A stretch of DNA of 64,000 nucleotides from Streptomyces sp. NP160 (GTDB taxonomy: Bacteria; Actinomycetota; Actinomycetes; Actinomycetales; Quadrisphaeraceae). The stretch covers positions 1 to 64,000 of the forward strand of contig NZ_VDMJ01000002.1 of the NCBI RefSeq assembly GCF_006335115.1, written 5' to 3'. Below are positions 44,226 through 53,988 of this stretch, one piece after another. A program made the position numbers and the translations under genes. The notes below the pieces were generated by a model that worked only from the letters and a program-made list of their open reading frames with translations, did not search any database and was not told the DNA's origin. Within the stretch, counting starts at the first letter, position 1, and each line of letters begins with the position of its first letter.

Positions 44226-45698
44226 TCAGTCCGCCGCGGGGAAGGCCAGCGACACCGTCGTCCCGCCGGGACCCGTCCGCAGGTCCACGGTGCCCCCCTG
44301 AGCCTGGGTCACGGACCTCACCACCGACAGACCCAGGCCCGAGCCGCGGGTGTCGCCGCTGGAGCGCGTGGTCACGAAGGGCTCGAAGGCGACGTCGGCG
44401 ACCGCCGGCGCCATCCCCGGGCCGTCGTCGCTGACCTCCAGCACCACCCAGCCGTCCTCCCGCAGCCGCGCTGCCACGCGGACGCGGGTGCCCGCGGGGG
44501 TGTGCGTGCGGGCGTTGAGCACGAGGTTGAGCAGCGCCTGCACCATCCGGTCCTCGTCGCCGACGACGACGGCGCCCGGCGCCTCCCGCTCGCCCTGCAC
44601 CTCGACGCCCGTCAGCCCCAGTCCCCGCGAGCGCTCCGCGACGGCCGTGAGCAGGTCGGGCACGAAGACGGCCTCGGCGGCCGCGGCGTCAGCGCTGCCG
44701 CCGCGGGTGACGGCGGTGAGGTCGTCGACGATGCGCGCCAGCCGGTCCAGCTCGCGGCGCAGCACCGCGGCCGTCTGGGCGGCGCCCCCGTCGTCCTGGC
44801 CGCTGTCGGGGCCGTGCCGGGAGGTGAGCTCGAAGACCTCCAGGTGGCCCTGGGCGACGGCGAGCGGCGTGCGGAGCTCGTGGGAGACGGCGGCGAGGAG
44901 CTGGCGGCGCAGCGCCTCGTCGCGGCTGATGCGGGCGAGCATGCGCTCCACCTCGTGGGCGACCACACCCACCTCGTCGCCGCGGTCGGCGCCGGGGAGC
45001 TGGGGCGGGCCGTCGGGCAGGGCGGCGAGGTCGACGTCGCGGGCGGCGTGCGCGAGGTGGCGCAGGGGCGCGGTGGCCCTGCGGACGGCGACGACGAGCA
45101 CCGCGCCCCCCACCAGGAGGCCGATCCCCCCGGCGATCGCGATGCGCTGCAGGACGTCCGCGGCCTGCGCGCGGCCCGGCTCGAGGCTGCCCACCAGCAG
45201 CGCCGTCGCCACCTGCTGACCGCCGACCTCGACGGGGGTGTTGAGCACGCGGACCTCACCCCGCAGGGACGGCACGGTCACGAGGCGGCCCGCCTGGCCG
45301 GTGGGGAGGTCCCCGCGGTTGAGCAGGTCCACCAGCGGGGCGGGGCCGGACCGGGTGAACTGCCGCCGGCCCTCCACGTCGATCACCAGGAGGTGGCGGG
45401 CGCTGCCGTCGTGCGTGCCCAGGTAGGCGTTGGCGGCTGTTCGCGCCTCGTCGGCCGACACCTGGCCGTCGGTGCCGGCCTGCTCCCTCACCAGCCGGGG
45501 CAGGTCGGTGCGCAGGTCGGCCAGCTCGTCGGTCAGCAGCTGGTCCAGCGAGTTCCGGTCACCCACGCGCACGAGCTCGGCCGTGGTCAGCGCGGCGACG
45601 GCGAGCGTGGCGGCCATCACGGCGAGCGCGATCGCCGTGAGCCGCACGTGGAGGGCAGCCGTCCGGCGCCCCGGCTGTCGCACGGACCTCTGGCTCAC
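44226..45698 (-). CDS. Membrane sensor histidine kinase
   Basis: 490 residues. Membrane segments lie at about 18-42 and 186-206, enclosing an extracytoplasmic sensor of about 140 residues with RHLLVIDVEGRRQFTR. A HAMP region follows, then the phosphoacceptor His273 in VSHELRTPL, and the ATP domain with NLVLNARTHTPAG, VLEVSDDGPGMAP and GSGLGLSVVRSV. It phosphorylates the partner regulator encoded immediately upstream (GTGA overlap). The signal is unknown; the divergent Asp-rich lipoprotein with a calcium-type loop suggests cation or envelope stress, but this is inference. Confidence 0.92.
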   Translation of the reverse strand: MSQRSVRQPGRRTAALHVRLTAIALAVMAATLAVAALTTAELVRVGDRNSLDQLLTDELADLRTDLPRLVREQAGTDGQVSADEARTAANAYLGTHDGSARHLLVIDVEGRRQFTRSGPAPLVDLLNRGDLPTGQAGRLVTVPSLRGEVRVLNTPVEVGGQQVATALLVGSLEPGRAQAADVLQRIAIAGGIGLLVGGAVLVVAVRRATAPLRHLAHAARDVDLAALPDGPPQLPGADRGDEVGVVAHEVERMLARISRDEALRRQLLAAVSHELRTPLAVAQGHLEVFELTSRHGPDSGQDDGGAAQTAAVLRRELDRLARIVDDLTAVTRGGSADAAAAEAVFVPDLLTAVAERSRGLGLTGVEVQGEREAPGAVVVGDEDRMVQALLNLVLNARTHTPAGTRVRVAARLREDGWVVLEVSDDGPGMAPAVADVAFEPFVTTRSSGDTRGSGLGLSVVRSVTQAQGGTVDLRTGPGGTTVSLAFPAAD

Positions 45699-46378
45699 GA
45701 CACCAGCCGGTAGCCGGCTCCGCGGACGGTCTCGATGCGCTCGGCGCCCACCTTGCGGCGCACGTGGCGCACGCAGGTCTCCACCACGTTGCTGGCGCCG
45801 TCGAAGTCGTAGCCCCACACCCTGTCGAGCAGCTGCACCTGCGAGAGCACCTGCCCGGGGTGGCGCAGCAGGGTCTCCAGCAGCGCGAACTCCCGCGAGG
45901 AGAGGGCCACCTCGCGGCCGGCGCCCGCGTCGTCGGCGGAGGGGCCCTGGACGCGCACCCGTCGGGTGCGGACGTCCAGGGTGAGGCCGCCGGCGGACAG
46001 CACCACGGAGGAGGGCTGGGCCGGCTGGCGCAGCCGCGCCCGCACCCGGGCGAGCAGCTCGGTGAAGCTGAAGGGCTTGACCACGTAGTCGTCGGCGCCG
46101 GCCTCGAGGTTGGCCACCCGGTCGGAGACGGCGTCCTTGGCGGTGAGCACGATGACCGGCAGGGCGGGCCGGGAGGCGCGGATGCGCGCGAGCACCTGCT
46201 CCCCCGGCAGGTCGGGCAGGCCGAGGTCGAGCACCACCAGCTCGACGTCCTCGCGCAGCGCCGCCTGGGCGCCCGCCCTCCCCCCGGACTCGCTGAGCAC
46301 GGTGAACCCCGCGGACTCCAGCCCCCGACGCAGGAACGCCGTGATGCCCGCCTCGTCCTCGACCACCAGAACCGCCAC
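45695..46378 (-). CDS. OmpR-family response regulator
   Basis: 227 residues. The receiver starts VAVLVVEDEAGI, with phosphoacceptor Asp51 in VVLDLGLPDLPG and the conserved Lys in VVKPFSFTELLARV. The winged helix is SSREFALLETLLRHPGQVLSQVQLLDRVWG, ending GAGYRLVS. GTG 46378 is preferred because CAGGAT (46385-46390, minus) is 6 nt upstream and it gives a normal receiver start. It is divergent from the lipoprotein gene; TGACAGAACCGTCA in the shared region could be an operator. Confidence 0.93.
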   Translation of the reverse strand: MAVLVVEDEAGITAFLRRGLESAGFTVLSESGGRAGAQAALREDVELVVLDLGLPDLPGEQVLARIRASRPALPVIVLTAKDAVSDRVANLEAGADDYVVKPFSFTELLARVRARLRQPAQPSSVVLSAGGLTLDVRTRRVRVQGPSADDAGAGREVALSSREFALLETLLRHPGQVLSQVQLLDRVWGYDFDGASNVVETCVRHVRRKVGAERIETVRGAGYRLVS

Positions 46379-46423
46379 GCCGCCATCCTGCCGGGCGATC
46401 ACGACGGCCACCTGGCGCGAAGA

Positions 46424-46437
46424 TGACAGAACCGTCA
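46424..46437. promoter_or_regulatory. Inverted repeat TGAC-N6-GTCA between the two-component operon and the lipoprotein gene
   Basis: Arms TGAC (46424-46427) and GTCA (46434-46437) lie 46 bp upstream of the response regulator start and 79 bp upstream of the lipoprotein start. A plausible, unproven binding site for the regulator. Confidence 0.35.
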
Positions 46438-46515
46438 GGCGCACGACAGGTCGGCGCCACACCCGCCGGGAAACCTCGGAGTCGTCAGCAGCTCAGCTCG
46501 ACCCAGGAGGACACC

Positions 46516-47130
46516 ATGACCCGCCAGCGCACCTTCACCCTCGTCGCCGCCGGCCTGCTCGGCGCCGCCGCGCTCACCGCGTGCGGCAGCGAGGACTCCC
46601 GCACGGTCGGCGCCGTCGCCGTCGACGGCCTCTCCCCCGCGTCGAGCGCGAGCGAGGCGTCGGCGAGCCCGAGCGCGTCCTCGCCGTCGGCGGGACCGTC
46701 GGCCGCCGGCAGCGCCGCGGCGGTCTCGGCGCTGCAGACCGTGCAGGGCGTGCTGGAGCGCGACGTCGACGACTCCGACGACGACTCCGACGACGACCGC
46801 GACGACCCGGCAGACCGCTACGACGACTTCACCGTCAACGGCGTCGAGGTGGACTTCGGCCCGTCGGAGTGGGTCGTCGCCGCTCCCGTCCTGCAGGACT
46901 ACGACCGCGACGGCACCGCCGAGCCCTTCGCCGCCGAGCTCGACGGGCTGGTCGGCCAGCAGGTCACCCTCCAGGTCCGTGACGACGAGGACGATGACGA
47001 CGACGACCGGGCCGACGACCGGCTGGACGACGCCGACGTGTACGAGGTCAACGGGCTGGCCCTGCGCGACATCACCGGCCCCGCCCCGTGGCGCGGCGGC
47101 CCGGTGCCCACCGGCGCGCTGGCGGGCTGA
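46516..47130 (+). CDS. Asp-rich lipoprotein with an EF-hand-like loop
   Basis: 204 residues. A lipoprotein signal (LVAAGLLGAAALTACGS) is followed by a Ser/Ala linker, then a domain with DDFTVNGVEVDFGPSEWVV and DYDRDGTAEPFAAELDGLVGQQVTLQV. The DxDxDG pattern in DYDRDG is calcium-binding-like. Two long Asp runs (residues about 90-105 and 158-172) add strong negative charge. I do not recognise the family. ATG 46516 has AGGAGG 7 nt upstream. It is divergent from a two-component system, so it may be its target or signal partner. Confidence 0.75.
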   Translation: MTRQRTFTLVAAGLLGAAALTACGSEDSRTVGAVAVDGLSPASSASEASASPSASSPSAGPSAAGSAAAVSALQTVQGVLERDVDDSDDDSDDDRDDPADRYDDFTVNGVEVDFGPSEWVVAAPVLQDYDRDGTAEPFAAELDGLVGQQVTLQVRDDEDDDDDDRADDRLDDADVYEVNGLALRDITGPAPWRGGPVPTGALAG

Positions 47131-47164
47131 TCCCCCGCGAGCACCGGTCCGGGAGACTGGGGCC

Positions 47165-47614
47165 ATGAGCCCCCGCGTCACCGCGTCCAGCGAGCACCCC
47201 GCCGCCGTCCCCGCCCACCAGCTGCGCGCCGCCCTGGCCGACTACACCGGGGCGCGCCGCGCGGCGATGCCCGCGGCCTACAGCCAGTACCGCGTGGAGG
47301 CCGGCGGGACCGGCGCGGGCACCGAGGTCGGCTGGCGCTTCCAGGCCACGAAGAAGCGCGTGCGGGAGCAGCTGGTCCGGGTCAGCGAGGAGGCCGACGG
47401 CACCCTCGTCGAGGCCGACACCCGCTCGTCGATGGTGACCCGCTGGTCCGTGGCGCCCACCGGCGTGAACGCCTGCACGGTGAGCTCGACCACCACGTGG
47501 GACGGCGCCAGCGGGGTGGGGGGCTTCTTCGAGCGGACCTTCGCGCCGCTGGGCCTCAAGCGGGTCACCGGCGAGCTGGTGGCGAACCTCGAGCGGGAGC
47601 TCAAGAAGGGCTGA
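47165..47614 (+). CDS. SRPBCC-fold protein
   Basis: 149 residues with the START-like pattern: AALADYTGARRAAMPAAYSQYRVEAGG, then TEVGWRFQATKKRVREQLVRVSE and NACTVSSTTTWDGASGVGGFFERTFAPLGLKR. SRPBCC proteins bind small hydrophobic ligands; the ligand is unknown. ATG 47165 has GAGACT (47153-47158) 6 nt upstream, so it probably has its own leaderless mRNA. It converges with dop across a small hairpin. Confidence 0.75.
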   Translation: MSPRVTASSEHPAAVPAHQLRAALADYTGARRAAMPAAYSQYRVEAGGTGAGTEVGWRFQATKKRVREQLVRVSEEADGTLVEADTRSSMVTRWSVAPTGVNACTVSSTTTWDGASGVGGFFERTFAPLGLKRVTGELVANLERELKKG

Positions 47615-47620
47615 GGAGCG

Positions 47621-47640
47621 CCCGGCCCGTCAGCGCCGGG
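47621..47640. terminator. Short hairpin between the SRPBCC gene and dop
   Basis: CCCGGC (47621-47626) and GCCGGG (47635-47640) with an 8-nt loop, between converging genes. The stem is short and lacks a T-run. Confidence 0.4.
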
Positions 47641-49209
47641 TCACCGCCCCGAGAGGGCGTCCACCAGCGCGGCCGCGTCCGGGCAGCGGTCGAGCAGCGC
47701 CTCGGTGCCGGCCCGGGTGCCGCGCAGCGGCTCCAGCATCGGCACCCGCTGCAGGGCACCGCGGCCGGGCACGTCGAAGATCACCGAGTCCCAGCTGGCC
47801 GCCGCCACGTCGCGGGAGTACCGCGACAGGCACTGCCCGCGGAACCACGCGCGGGTGTCCTCGGGGGGCTCGGTGCTGGCGGCCTCCGCCTCGGCGTCGG
47901 TGACGAGCTCCTCCACCGCGCCGCGCGCCCGCAGCCGGGCGTGCAGGCCCTTGGCGGGGTTGACGTCGGCGTACTGCAGGTCGATGAGCGCGAGGCGGGG
48001 CGAGTCCCACGCCAGGCCGTCGCGGTCGCGGAAGCCCTGCAGCAGGCGCAGCTTGGCCACCCAGTCGAGCTGCCCGGCCAGGCGGAACGGGTCTGCCTCC
48101 AGGTCGGTGAGCACCCGCTCCCAGCGGTCCAGCACGTCGGCGGTCTCGGCGCGCGCGGCCTCGTCGGGGCCCCCGCCGCGGGACTCGACGTGGGCGCGGG
48201 CGGCCTCCAGGTAGCGCCACTGCAGCTGCACGGCGGTGAGCTGGCTGCCGTCGGCGAGGCGCACCCTGTGCCGCAGCGACGGGTCGTGGCTGACGGCGTG
48301 CAGCTCCGAGACGGGCGCGGAGACCACGAGGTCCGGGGCGGTGCCGGCCTCGACCATGTCGAGCACCAAGGCCGTCGTCCCCAGCTTGAGGTAGGTGGCG
48401 ACGTCGCAGAGGTTGGCGTCACCGACGATCACGTGCAGGCGGCGGTAGCGGTCGGCCGTGGCGTGCGGCTCGTCGCGGGTGTTGATGATCGGCCGCTTGA
48501 GGGTGGTCTCCAGGCCGACCTCGGTCTCGAAGTAGTCGGCGCGCTGGGACAGCTGGAAGCCCGCCTCCTCCCCGCGCTGGCCCAGCCCCACGCGGCCGGC
48601 ACCGCAGACGACCTGGCGGCTGACGAAGAACGGCACCAGGCCCCGCACGACCGCCCCGAACGGGGTGGTGCGGGCCATGAGGTAGTTCTCGTGGGTGCCG
48701 TAGGAGGCGCCCTTGCCGTCGGTGTTGTTCTTGTACAGGTTCACCGGGTCCAGGCCCGGGGAGGCCGCCACCCGCGCCGCCGCGCGGCGCATGACCAGCT
48801 CGCCGGCCCGGTCCCACCGGACGGCGGCCAGCGGTCCGGTGACCTCCGGGGAGGAGTACTCGGGGTGGGCGTGGTCCACGTAGAGGCGCGCGCCGTTGGT
48901 GAGGACGACGTTGGCGCTGGCCGGGTCCTCGGTCCCCACGCCGGCTCCGTCGCCCACGTCGCGCCGGCCGGGGGCGTCGGTGAGCTGGCTGGAGTGCGCG
49001 GCGCTGCGCGGGACCTCGTAGCCGCGGGCGTCGCGCAGGGGCGCCTCGTCCTCGTAGTCCCACCGGGGGCCGCTGCGCCGGCCGGAGACCAGGGGGGCGG
49101 CGTAGCTGGCCACCACCTGGCTGGACAGCAGCACGGGGTCGTGCTCGGGGTGGCCCGGCGCCGAGACGCCGTACTCGGTCTCGACACCCACGACCCGGCG
49201 CACGCTCAT
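47641..49209 (-). CDS. dop: Pup deamidase/depupylase Dop
   Basis: 522 residues. MSVRRVVGVETEYGVS at the start carries the catalytic-type glutamate, followed by the Dop-loop (about residues 40-85, with RSGPRWDYEDEAPLRDARGYEVPR) that separates Dop from PafA. NNTDGKGASYGTHENYL and HVIVGDANLCDVATYLKLG complete the glutamine-synthetase-like site. Dop converts the C-terminal Gln of Pup to Glu and removes Pup from tagged proteins. ATG 49209 lies 7 nt after a TAGGCT -10 box (49217-49222, minus) that shares bases with the promoter of the DUF3054 gene. Confidence 0.96.
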   Translation of the reverse strand: MSVRRVVGVETEYGVSAPGHPEHDPVLLSSQVVASYAAPLVSGRRSGPRWDYEDEAPLRDARGYEVPRSAAHSSQLTDAPGRRDVGDGAGVGTEDPASANVVLTNGARLYVDHAHPEYSSPEVTGPLAAVRWDRAGELVMRRAAARVAASPGLDPVNLYKNNTDGKGASYGTHENYLMARTTPFGAVVRGLVPFFVSRQVVCGAGRVGLGQRGEEAGFQLSQRADYFETEVGLETTLKRPIINTRDEPHATADRYRRLHVIVGDANLCDVATYLKLGTTALVLDMVEAGTAPDLVVSAPVSELHAVSHDPSLRHRVRLADGSQLTAVQLQWRYLEAARAHVESRGGGPDEAARAETADVLDRWERVLTDLEADPFRLAGQLDWVAKLRLLQGFRDRDGLAWDSPRLALIDLQYADVNPAKGLHARLRARGAVEELVTDAEAEAASTEPPEDTRAWFRGQCLSRYSRDVAAASWDSVIFDVPGRGALQRVPMLEPLRGTRAGTEALLDRCPDAAALVDALSGR

Positions 49210-49216
49210 CGCCGCC

Positions 49217-49226
49217 AGCCTAGGCT
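49217..49226. promoter_or_regulatory. Palindrome AGCCTAGGCT holding two divergent -10 boxes
   Basis: The minus-strand TAGGCT (49217-49222) drives dop, with a 7-nt gap to ATG. The plus-strand TAGGCT (49221-49226) drives the DUF3054 gene, with a 6-nt gap to GTG 49233. The boxes share two bases and the two start codons are only 23 bp apart, so polymerase cannot use both at once. Confidence 0.7.
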
Positions 49227-49232
49227 CGGGCC

Positions 49233-49718
49233 GTGACCCGGCGCGCGGCAGCCCCTGCTCCCAGGACGGCGACGACGGCGCCGAGGAGGCGGACGCCGAC
49301 GAGCGCCCGGGCCCTGGTGGCGGCGCTCGTCGTCGACGCCGCCCTCGTCCTGGTCTTCGCCGCCGTCGGACGGCGCTCGCACGGCGAGGCCGACGCCCTG
49401 GCGGGACTGGCTCACACGGCCTGGCCCTTCCTGGCCGGGCTGGCCGCCGGGTGGCTGCTGGTGCGCGCGCTCGGAGGGCGCCGGGGCTGGCGGCCACTGG
49501 CCGTGGTCCCCGCGGGCCTCGTGGTCTGGGCGGGGACGCTGGTCGGCGGGCACCTGCTGCGGCTGGCCTCGGGCCAGGGCAGCGCGGGGAGCTTCGTCGT
49601 CGTCAGCGCCGTCGTCCTGGCGGTCTTCCTGCTCGGGTGGCGCCTGCTGGCCGGGCCGCTGGCCCGCCTGCTCGGGAGCGGGCGGGCCAGCGGGCACGGG
49701 CCTCGCGGCCAGGACTAG
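49233..49718 (+). CDS. DUF3054 family membrane protein
   Basis: 161 residues with four hydrophobic segments: VAALVVDAALVLVFAAVGR, AWPFLAGLAAGWLLV, VVPAGLVVWAGTLVGGHLL and SFVVVSAVVLAVFLLGW. This is the layout of DUF3054, a small actinobacterial membrane family without known function. GTG 49233 follows TAGGCT by 6 nt (leaderless). Its stop region is duplicated: 13 bases beginning CGGCCAGGACTAG occur twice in tandem at 49706-49731, spanning its stop and the arc stop. Confidence 0.8.
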   Translation: MTRRAAAPAPRTATTAPRRRTPTSARALVAALVVDAALVLVFAAVGRRSHGEADALAGLAHTAWPFLAGLAAGWLLVRALGGRRGWRPLAVVPAGLVVWAGTLVGGHLLRLASGQGSAGSFVVVSAVVLAVFLLGWRLLAGPLARLLGSGRASGHGPRGQD

Positions 49719-49727
49719 CGGCCAGGA

Positions 49728-51488
49728 CTAGAGGTACTGCCCCGTGCCGTTGACGGTGTCGATGCTGCGGCCGGGCTCGGCGCCCTTCTTGCCCTGGATG
49801 ATCGTGCGGATGTAGGTGATCCGCTCGCCCTTCTTGCCCGAGATCCGTGCCCAGTCGTCGGGGTTGGTGGTGTTGGGCAGGTCCTCGTTCTCCTTGAACT
49901 CGTCCACGCAGGCGTCGAGCAGGTGCTCGATCCGGATGCCGCGCTGACCGGTGGTGAGGAGGTCCTTGATGGCGGACTTCTTGGCCCTGTCGACGATGTT
50001 CTGGATCATCGCGCCGGAGTTGAAGTCCTTGAAGTACAGGACCTCCTTGTCACCGTTGGCGTAGGTGACCTCGAGGAACTGGTTCTCCTCGGACTCCGCG
50101 TACATCCGCTCCACGGTCCGCTCGATCATCGCGGTGGCCGTGGCCGTCGGGGACCCGCCGTTGGCGGCCAGGTCGTCGGCGTGCAGCGGCAGGTCGGGCG
50201 TCAGGTACTTGGCGAACACGTCGTGCGCGGCCTGGGCGTCCGGACGCTCGATCTTGATCTTCACGTCCAGGCGGCCCGGGCGCAGGATGGCCGGGTCGAT
50301 CATGTCCTCGCGGTTGGAGGCCCCGATGACGATGACGTTGTCGAGCCGCTCCACGCCGTCGATCTCGGCCAGCAGCTGCGGCACGATCGTCGTCTCGGTG
50401 TCGGAGGAGACGCCGGACCCGCGGGTCCGGAACAGCGACTCCATCTCGTCGAAGAAGACGATGACGGGCGTGCCCTCGGAGGCCTTCTCCCGGGCGCGGG
50501 CGAAGATCAGGCGGATGTGCCGCTCGGTCTCGCCGACGTACTTGTTGAGCAGCTCCGGGCCCTTGATGTTGAGGAAGTAGCTGCGCACCTCCGTCTTGCC
50601 CTGGCGCTCGGCGGCCTGCTTGCTCAGCGAGCGCGCCACCGCCTTGGCGATGAGCGTCTTGCCGCAGCCGGGCGGGCCGTACAGCAGGATCCCCTTGGGC
50701 GCCTTCAGCCCGTGCTCCCGGAAGAGCTCGGGGTGGGCGAACGGCAGCTCCACCGCGTCGCGGATGGCCTCGATCTGCCCGGAGAGGCCACCGATGTCGG
50801 TGTACTCGATGTCGGGGACCTCCTCCAGGAGGAGCTCCTCGACCTCGGCCTTGGGGACCTTCTCGAACACCACCGAGCTGCGCGGGTCGAGGTTGAGCGC
50901 GTCGCCGACGCGCAGCTTGGCCGCCTGCAGCGGTGCCGCGAGGCGCACCACGCGCTCCTCGTCGGCCTGCGCCGTCACCAGCGCCCGGCCGCCGTCGAGG
51001 ACCTCCTTGAGGGTCACCACCTCGCCGATGCGGTCGTACCCGCCCGCGCGCACCACGTTGAGGGACTCGTTGAGGAGCACCTCCTGGCCGTGGCCGAGCG
51101 CGGCGGCGTCGACGGCGGGGCTGACCGCCACGCGCACCTTGCGGCCGGCCTGCACGACGTCGGCCGAGCCGTCCTCGTGGAGCTCGAGGAAGGTGGCGTA
51201 GCCGGACGGCGGCTGCGCCAGGCGCTCCACCTCGCCCTTGAGCTCCACCAGCCGGGCGCGCGCCTCGGTGAGGGTGCGCACGAGCCTGTCGTTCTGGGAC
51301 GTGGACGCCGAGAGCTGCCGCTCCAGCTCCGCCGCCCGCTCCTCCAGCGCCCGGGTGCGGGCAGGGGTCTCGGCCAGGCGCCGTCGCAGGGCACCCACCT
51401 CCTCGCGCAGGCCGTCCGCCGCCCGCCGCTGGGCAGGGGGCTCGTGGTGCTCCGTGGTCTCAAAGGGCCCTGAGCTCGCGTCTGACAT
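49728..51488 (-). CDS. arc: Proteasome-associated AAA ATPase (ARC/Mpa)
   Basis: 586 residues. A coiled coil (about 22-92) binds Pup; two OB-like segments follow; then one AAA module with Walker A GPPGCGKT (271-278), Walker [13 protein letters not shown] and the arginine-finger region [11 protein letters not shown]. The C-terminus is GTGQYL, the tail that docks into the proteasome alpha ring. It unfolds pupylated proteins into PrcAB. ATG 51488 has GGAGG 6 nt upstream. Its order behind trmI and ahead of dop is the mycobacterial one. Confidence 0.97.
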   Translation of the reverse strand: MSDASSGPFETTEHHEPPAQRRAADGLREEVGALRRRLAETPARTRALEERAAELERQLSASTSQNDRLVRTLTEARARLVELKGEVERLAQPPSGYATFLELHEDGSADVVQAGRKVRVAVSPAVDAAALGHGQEVLLNESLNVVRAGGYDRIGEVVTLKEVLDGGRALVTAQADEERVVRLAAPLQAAKLRVGDALNLDPRSSVVFEKVPKAEVEELLLEEVPDIEYTDIGGLSGQIEAIRDAVELPFAHPELFREHGLKAPKGILLYGPPGCGKTLIAKAVARSLSKQAAERQGKTEVRSYFLNIKGPELLNKYVGETERHIRLIFARAREKASEGTPVIVFFDEMESLFRTRGSGVSSDTETTIVPQLLAEIDGVERLDNVIVIGASNREDMIDPAILRPGRLDVKIKIERPDAQAAHDVFAKYLTPDLPLHADDLAANGGSPTATATAMIERTVERMYAESEENQFLEVTYANGDKEVLYFKDFNSGAMIQNIVDRAKKSAIKDLLTTGQRGIRIEHLLDACVDEFKENEDLPNTTNPDDWARISGKKGERITYIRTIIQGKKGAEPGRSIDTVNGTGQYL

Positions 51489-51556
51489 GGCACACCTCCG
51501 CACGACCCGCACGGGGCGGGCCGGAGTCGAGTCCGTGCTCGACGATAACTCCCGGC

Positions 51557-52747
<1,191 letters not shown>

Positions 52748-53893
52748 TCAGCGGCGCGCGGCGCGCGGGCCGAGGACCGCGGCGGTGACGTCGCGGGCCA
52801 GCAGCAGCCCCACCACGCGACCGGCCGGGTCGACGAGGACCCACTCCTCGCTCGACTGCCCGGACATGGCCCGGATGAGGTCGGGGCCCACGAGGTGCTC
52901 GGGCAGCGCGGTGCCGGGCAGCAGGGCCCTGGCGGCCGCGGTGGCGGGCACCGCGGTGCGGCGCTCAGGAGGGACCTGCGCGGCAGCGGCGGGGTCCAGC
53001 AGGCCCTCGGGGCGGCCGTCCGGCGCGGTGAGCACCACGCGGGCGCCCGGGGCCGCGGCGGAGGCCGCCAGCGCGTCGGCCAGGGACGCGGCGGCGGGCA
53101 CGGCGACCGCGGGGTGGGCGAGGTCGCGCGCGCGGGCCCGGGGCAGGCGCCGGCGGACGGCGGGACCGGCGAGCGCCGCACCGGCTCCCGTCCACAGCAC
53201 CGCGCCGACGGCGCCCGCCCACACCACGGTGATGAGGTCGGGGCGCCCGCCGTGCAGCAGGGGCCAGCCGAGGGCGACCACGGGGACGGCCACGGCCAGG
53301 ACGCGCCCGGTCCACCCGGCGGCGACGGTGCCGCGGTCGCGGTCTCCGGTGGCGCGCCAGACGACCGCCTCCAGGAGGCGGCCGCCGTCCAGCGGCAGGC
53401 CGGGCAGCACGTTGAACACCGCCACGAAGGCGTTGGTGAGGACGGTGGCGGTGAGCAGCAGCGACGCCAGCGGCGGCAGGGCCTGGGACTGCAGCGGCAG
53501 GTAGGCCAGCACCGCGAGCAGCCCGTTGGCCAGCGGACCGACGACGGCGACGGCGAAGCTGCGCCAGGGCGAGGGCATGTCCTGCTCGAACTGGGTGTGG
53601 CCGCCCCACAGCGTCAGGACGACGCGGGTGGCCGGCAGGCCCACGCTGCGCGCGACGAGGGCGTGCGCCAGCTCGTGGACCAGCACCGAGACGCCCAGCA
53701 GCACCGCGTAGGCGAAGGAGACCGCGTAGGAGGCGACCACCCCGAGGCCGGGGGCCGCGTAGGCCACCGAGCTCTGGAAGAGCAGGGTGATGACGACGGC
53801 GATGACGAACCACGACCGCGCCAGCACCACGGGCACGCCGAACAGGCGCCCCAGGACCAGCCCCTCGGAGCGCTCGGACGTCGCCCCAGCCAC
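52748..53893 (-). CDS. M50-family site-2 membrane metalloprotease
   Basis: 381 residues. HELAH (73-77) provides two zinc ligands and the catalytic Glu, and LDGG (168-171) the third; about six membrane segments surround them. The C-terminal 120 residues form two CBS-like parts (AAQVPPERRTAVPATAAARAL, then EWVLVDPAGRVVGLLLARDV). Such proteases cut membrane-bound regulators within the bilayer. GTG 53893 follows TACCCT (53900-53905, minus) by 6 nt. It is divergent from the RecB-like gene. The target is unknown. Confidence 0.9.
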   Translation of the reverse strand: MAGATSERSEGLVLGRLFGVPVVLARSWFVIAVVITLLFQSSVAYAAPGLGVVASYAVSFAYAVLLGVSVLVHELAHALVARSVGLPATRVVLTLWGGHTQFEQDMPSPWRSFAVAVVGPLANGLLAVLAYLPLQSQALPPLASLLLTATVLTNAFVAVFNVLPGLPLDGGRLLEAVVWRATGDRDRGTVAAGWTGRVLAVAVPVVALGWPLLHGGRPDLITVVWAGAVGAVLWTGAGAALAGPAVRRRLPRARARDLAHPAVAVPAAASLADALAASAAAPGARVVLTAPDGRPEGLLDPAAAAQVPPERRTAVPATAAARALLPGTALPEHLVGPDLIRAMSGQSSEEWVLVDPAGRVVGLLLARDVTAAVLGPRAARR

Positions 53894-53988
53894 GGCGCCA
53901 GGGTACGGGGCCGCGCGGACGCCGCCGGATCCACAGGTCCGCGGTCGACGCACCGGGGCTGTCGGTGGTGGCGCCTACCGTGGTCGTC

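Noticed and set aside
44219-44226. Missing terminator between the HEAT gene and the histidine kinase as a sign of fusion or error
   Set aside because: Both reading frames end normally 6 bp apart; close convergent stops are common in this window.
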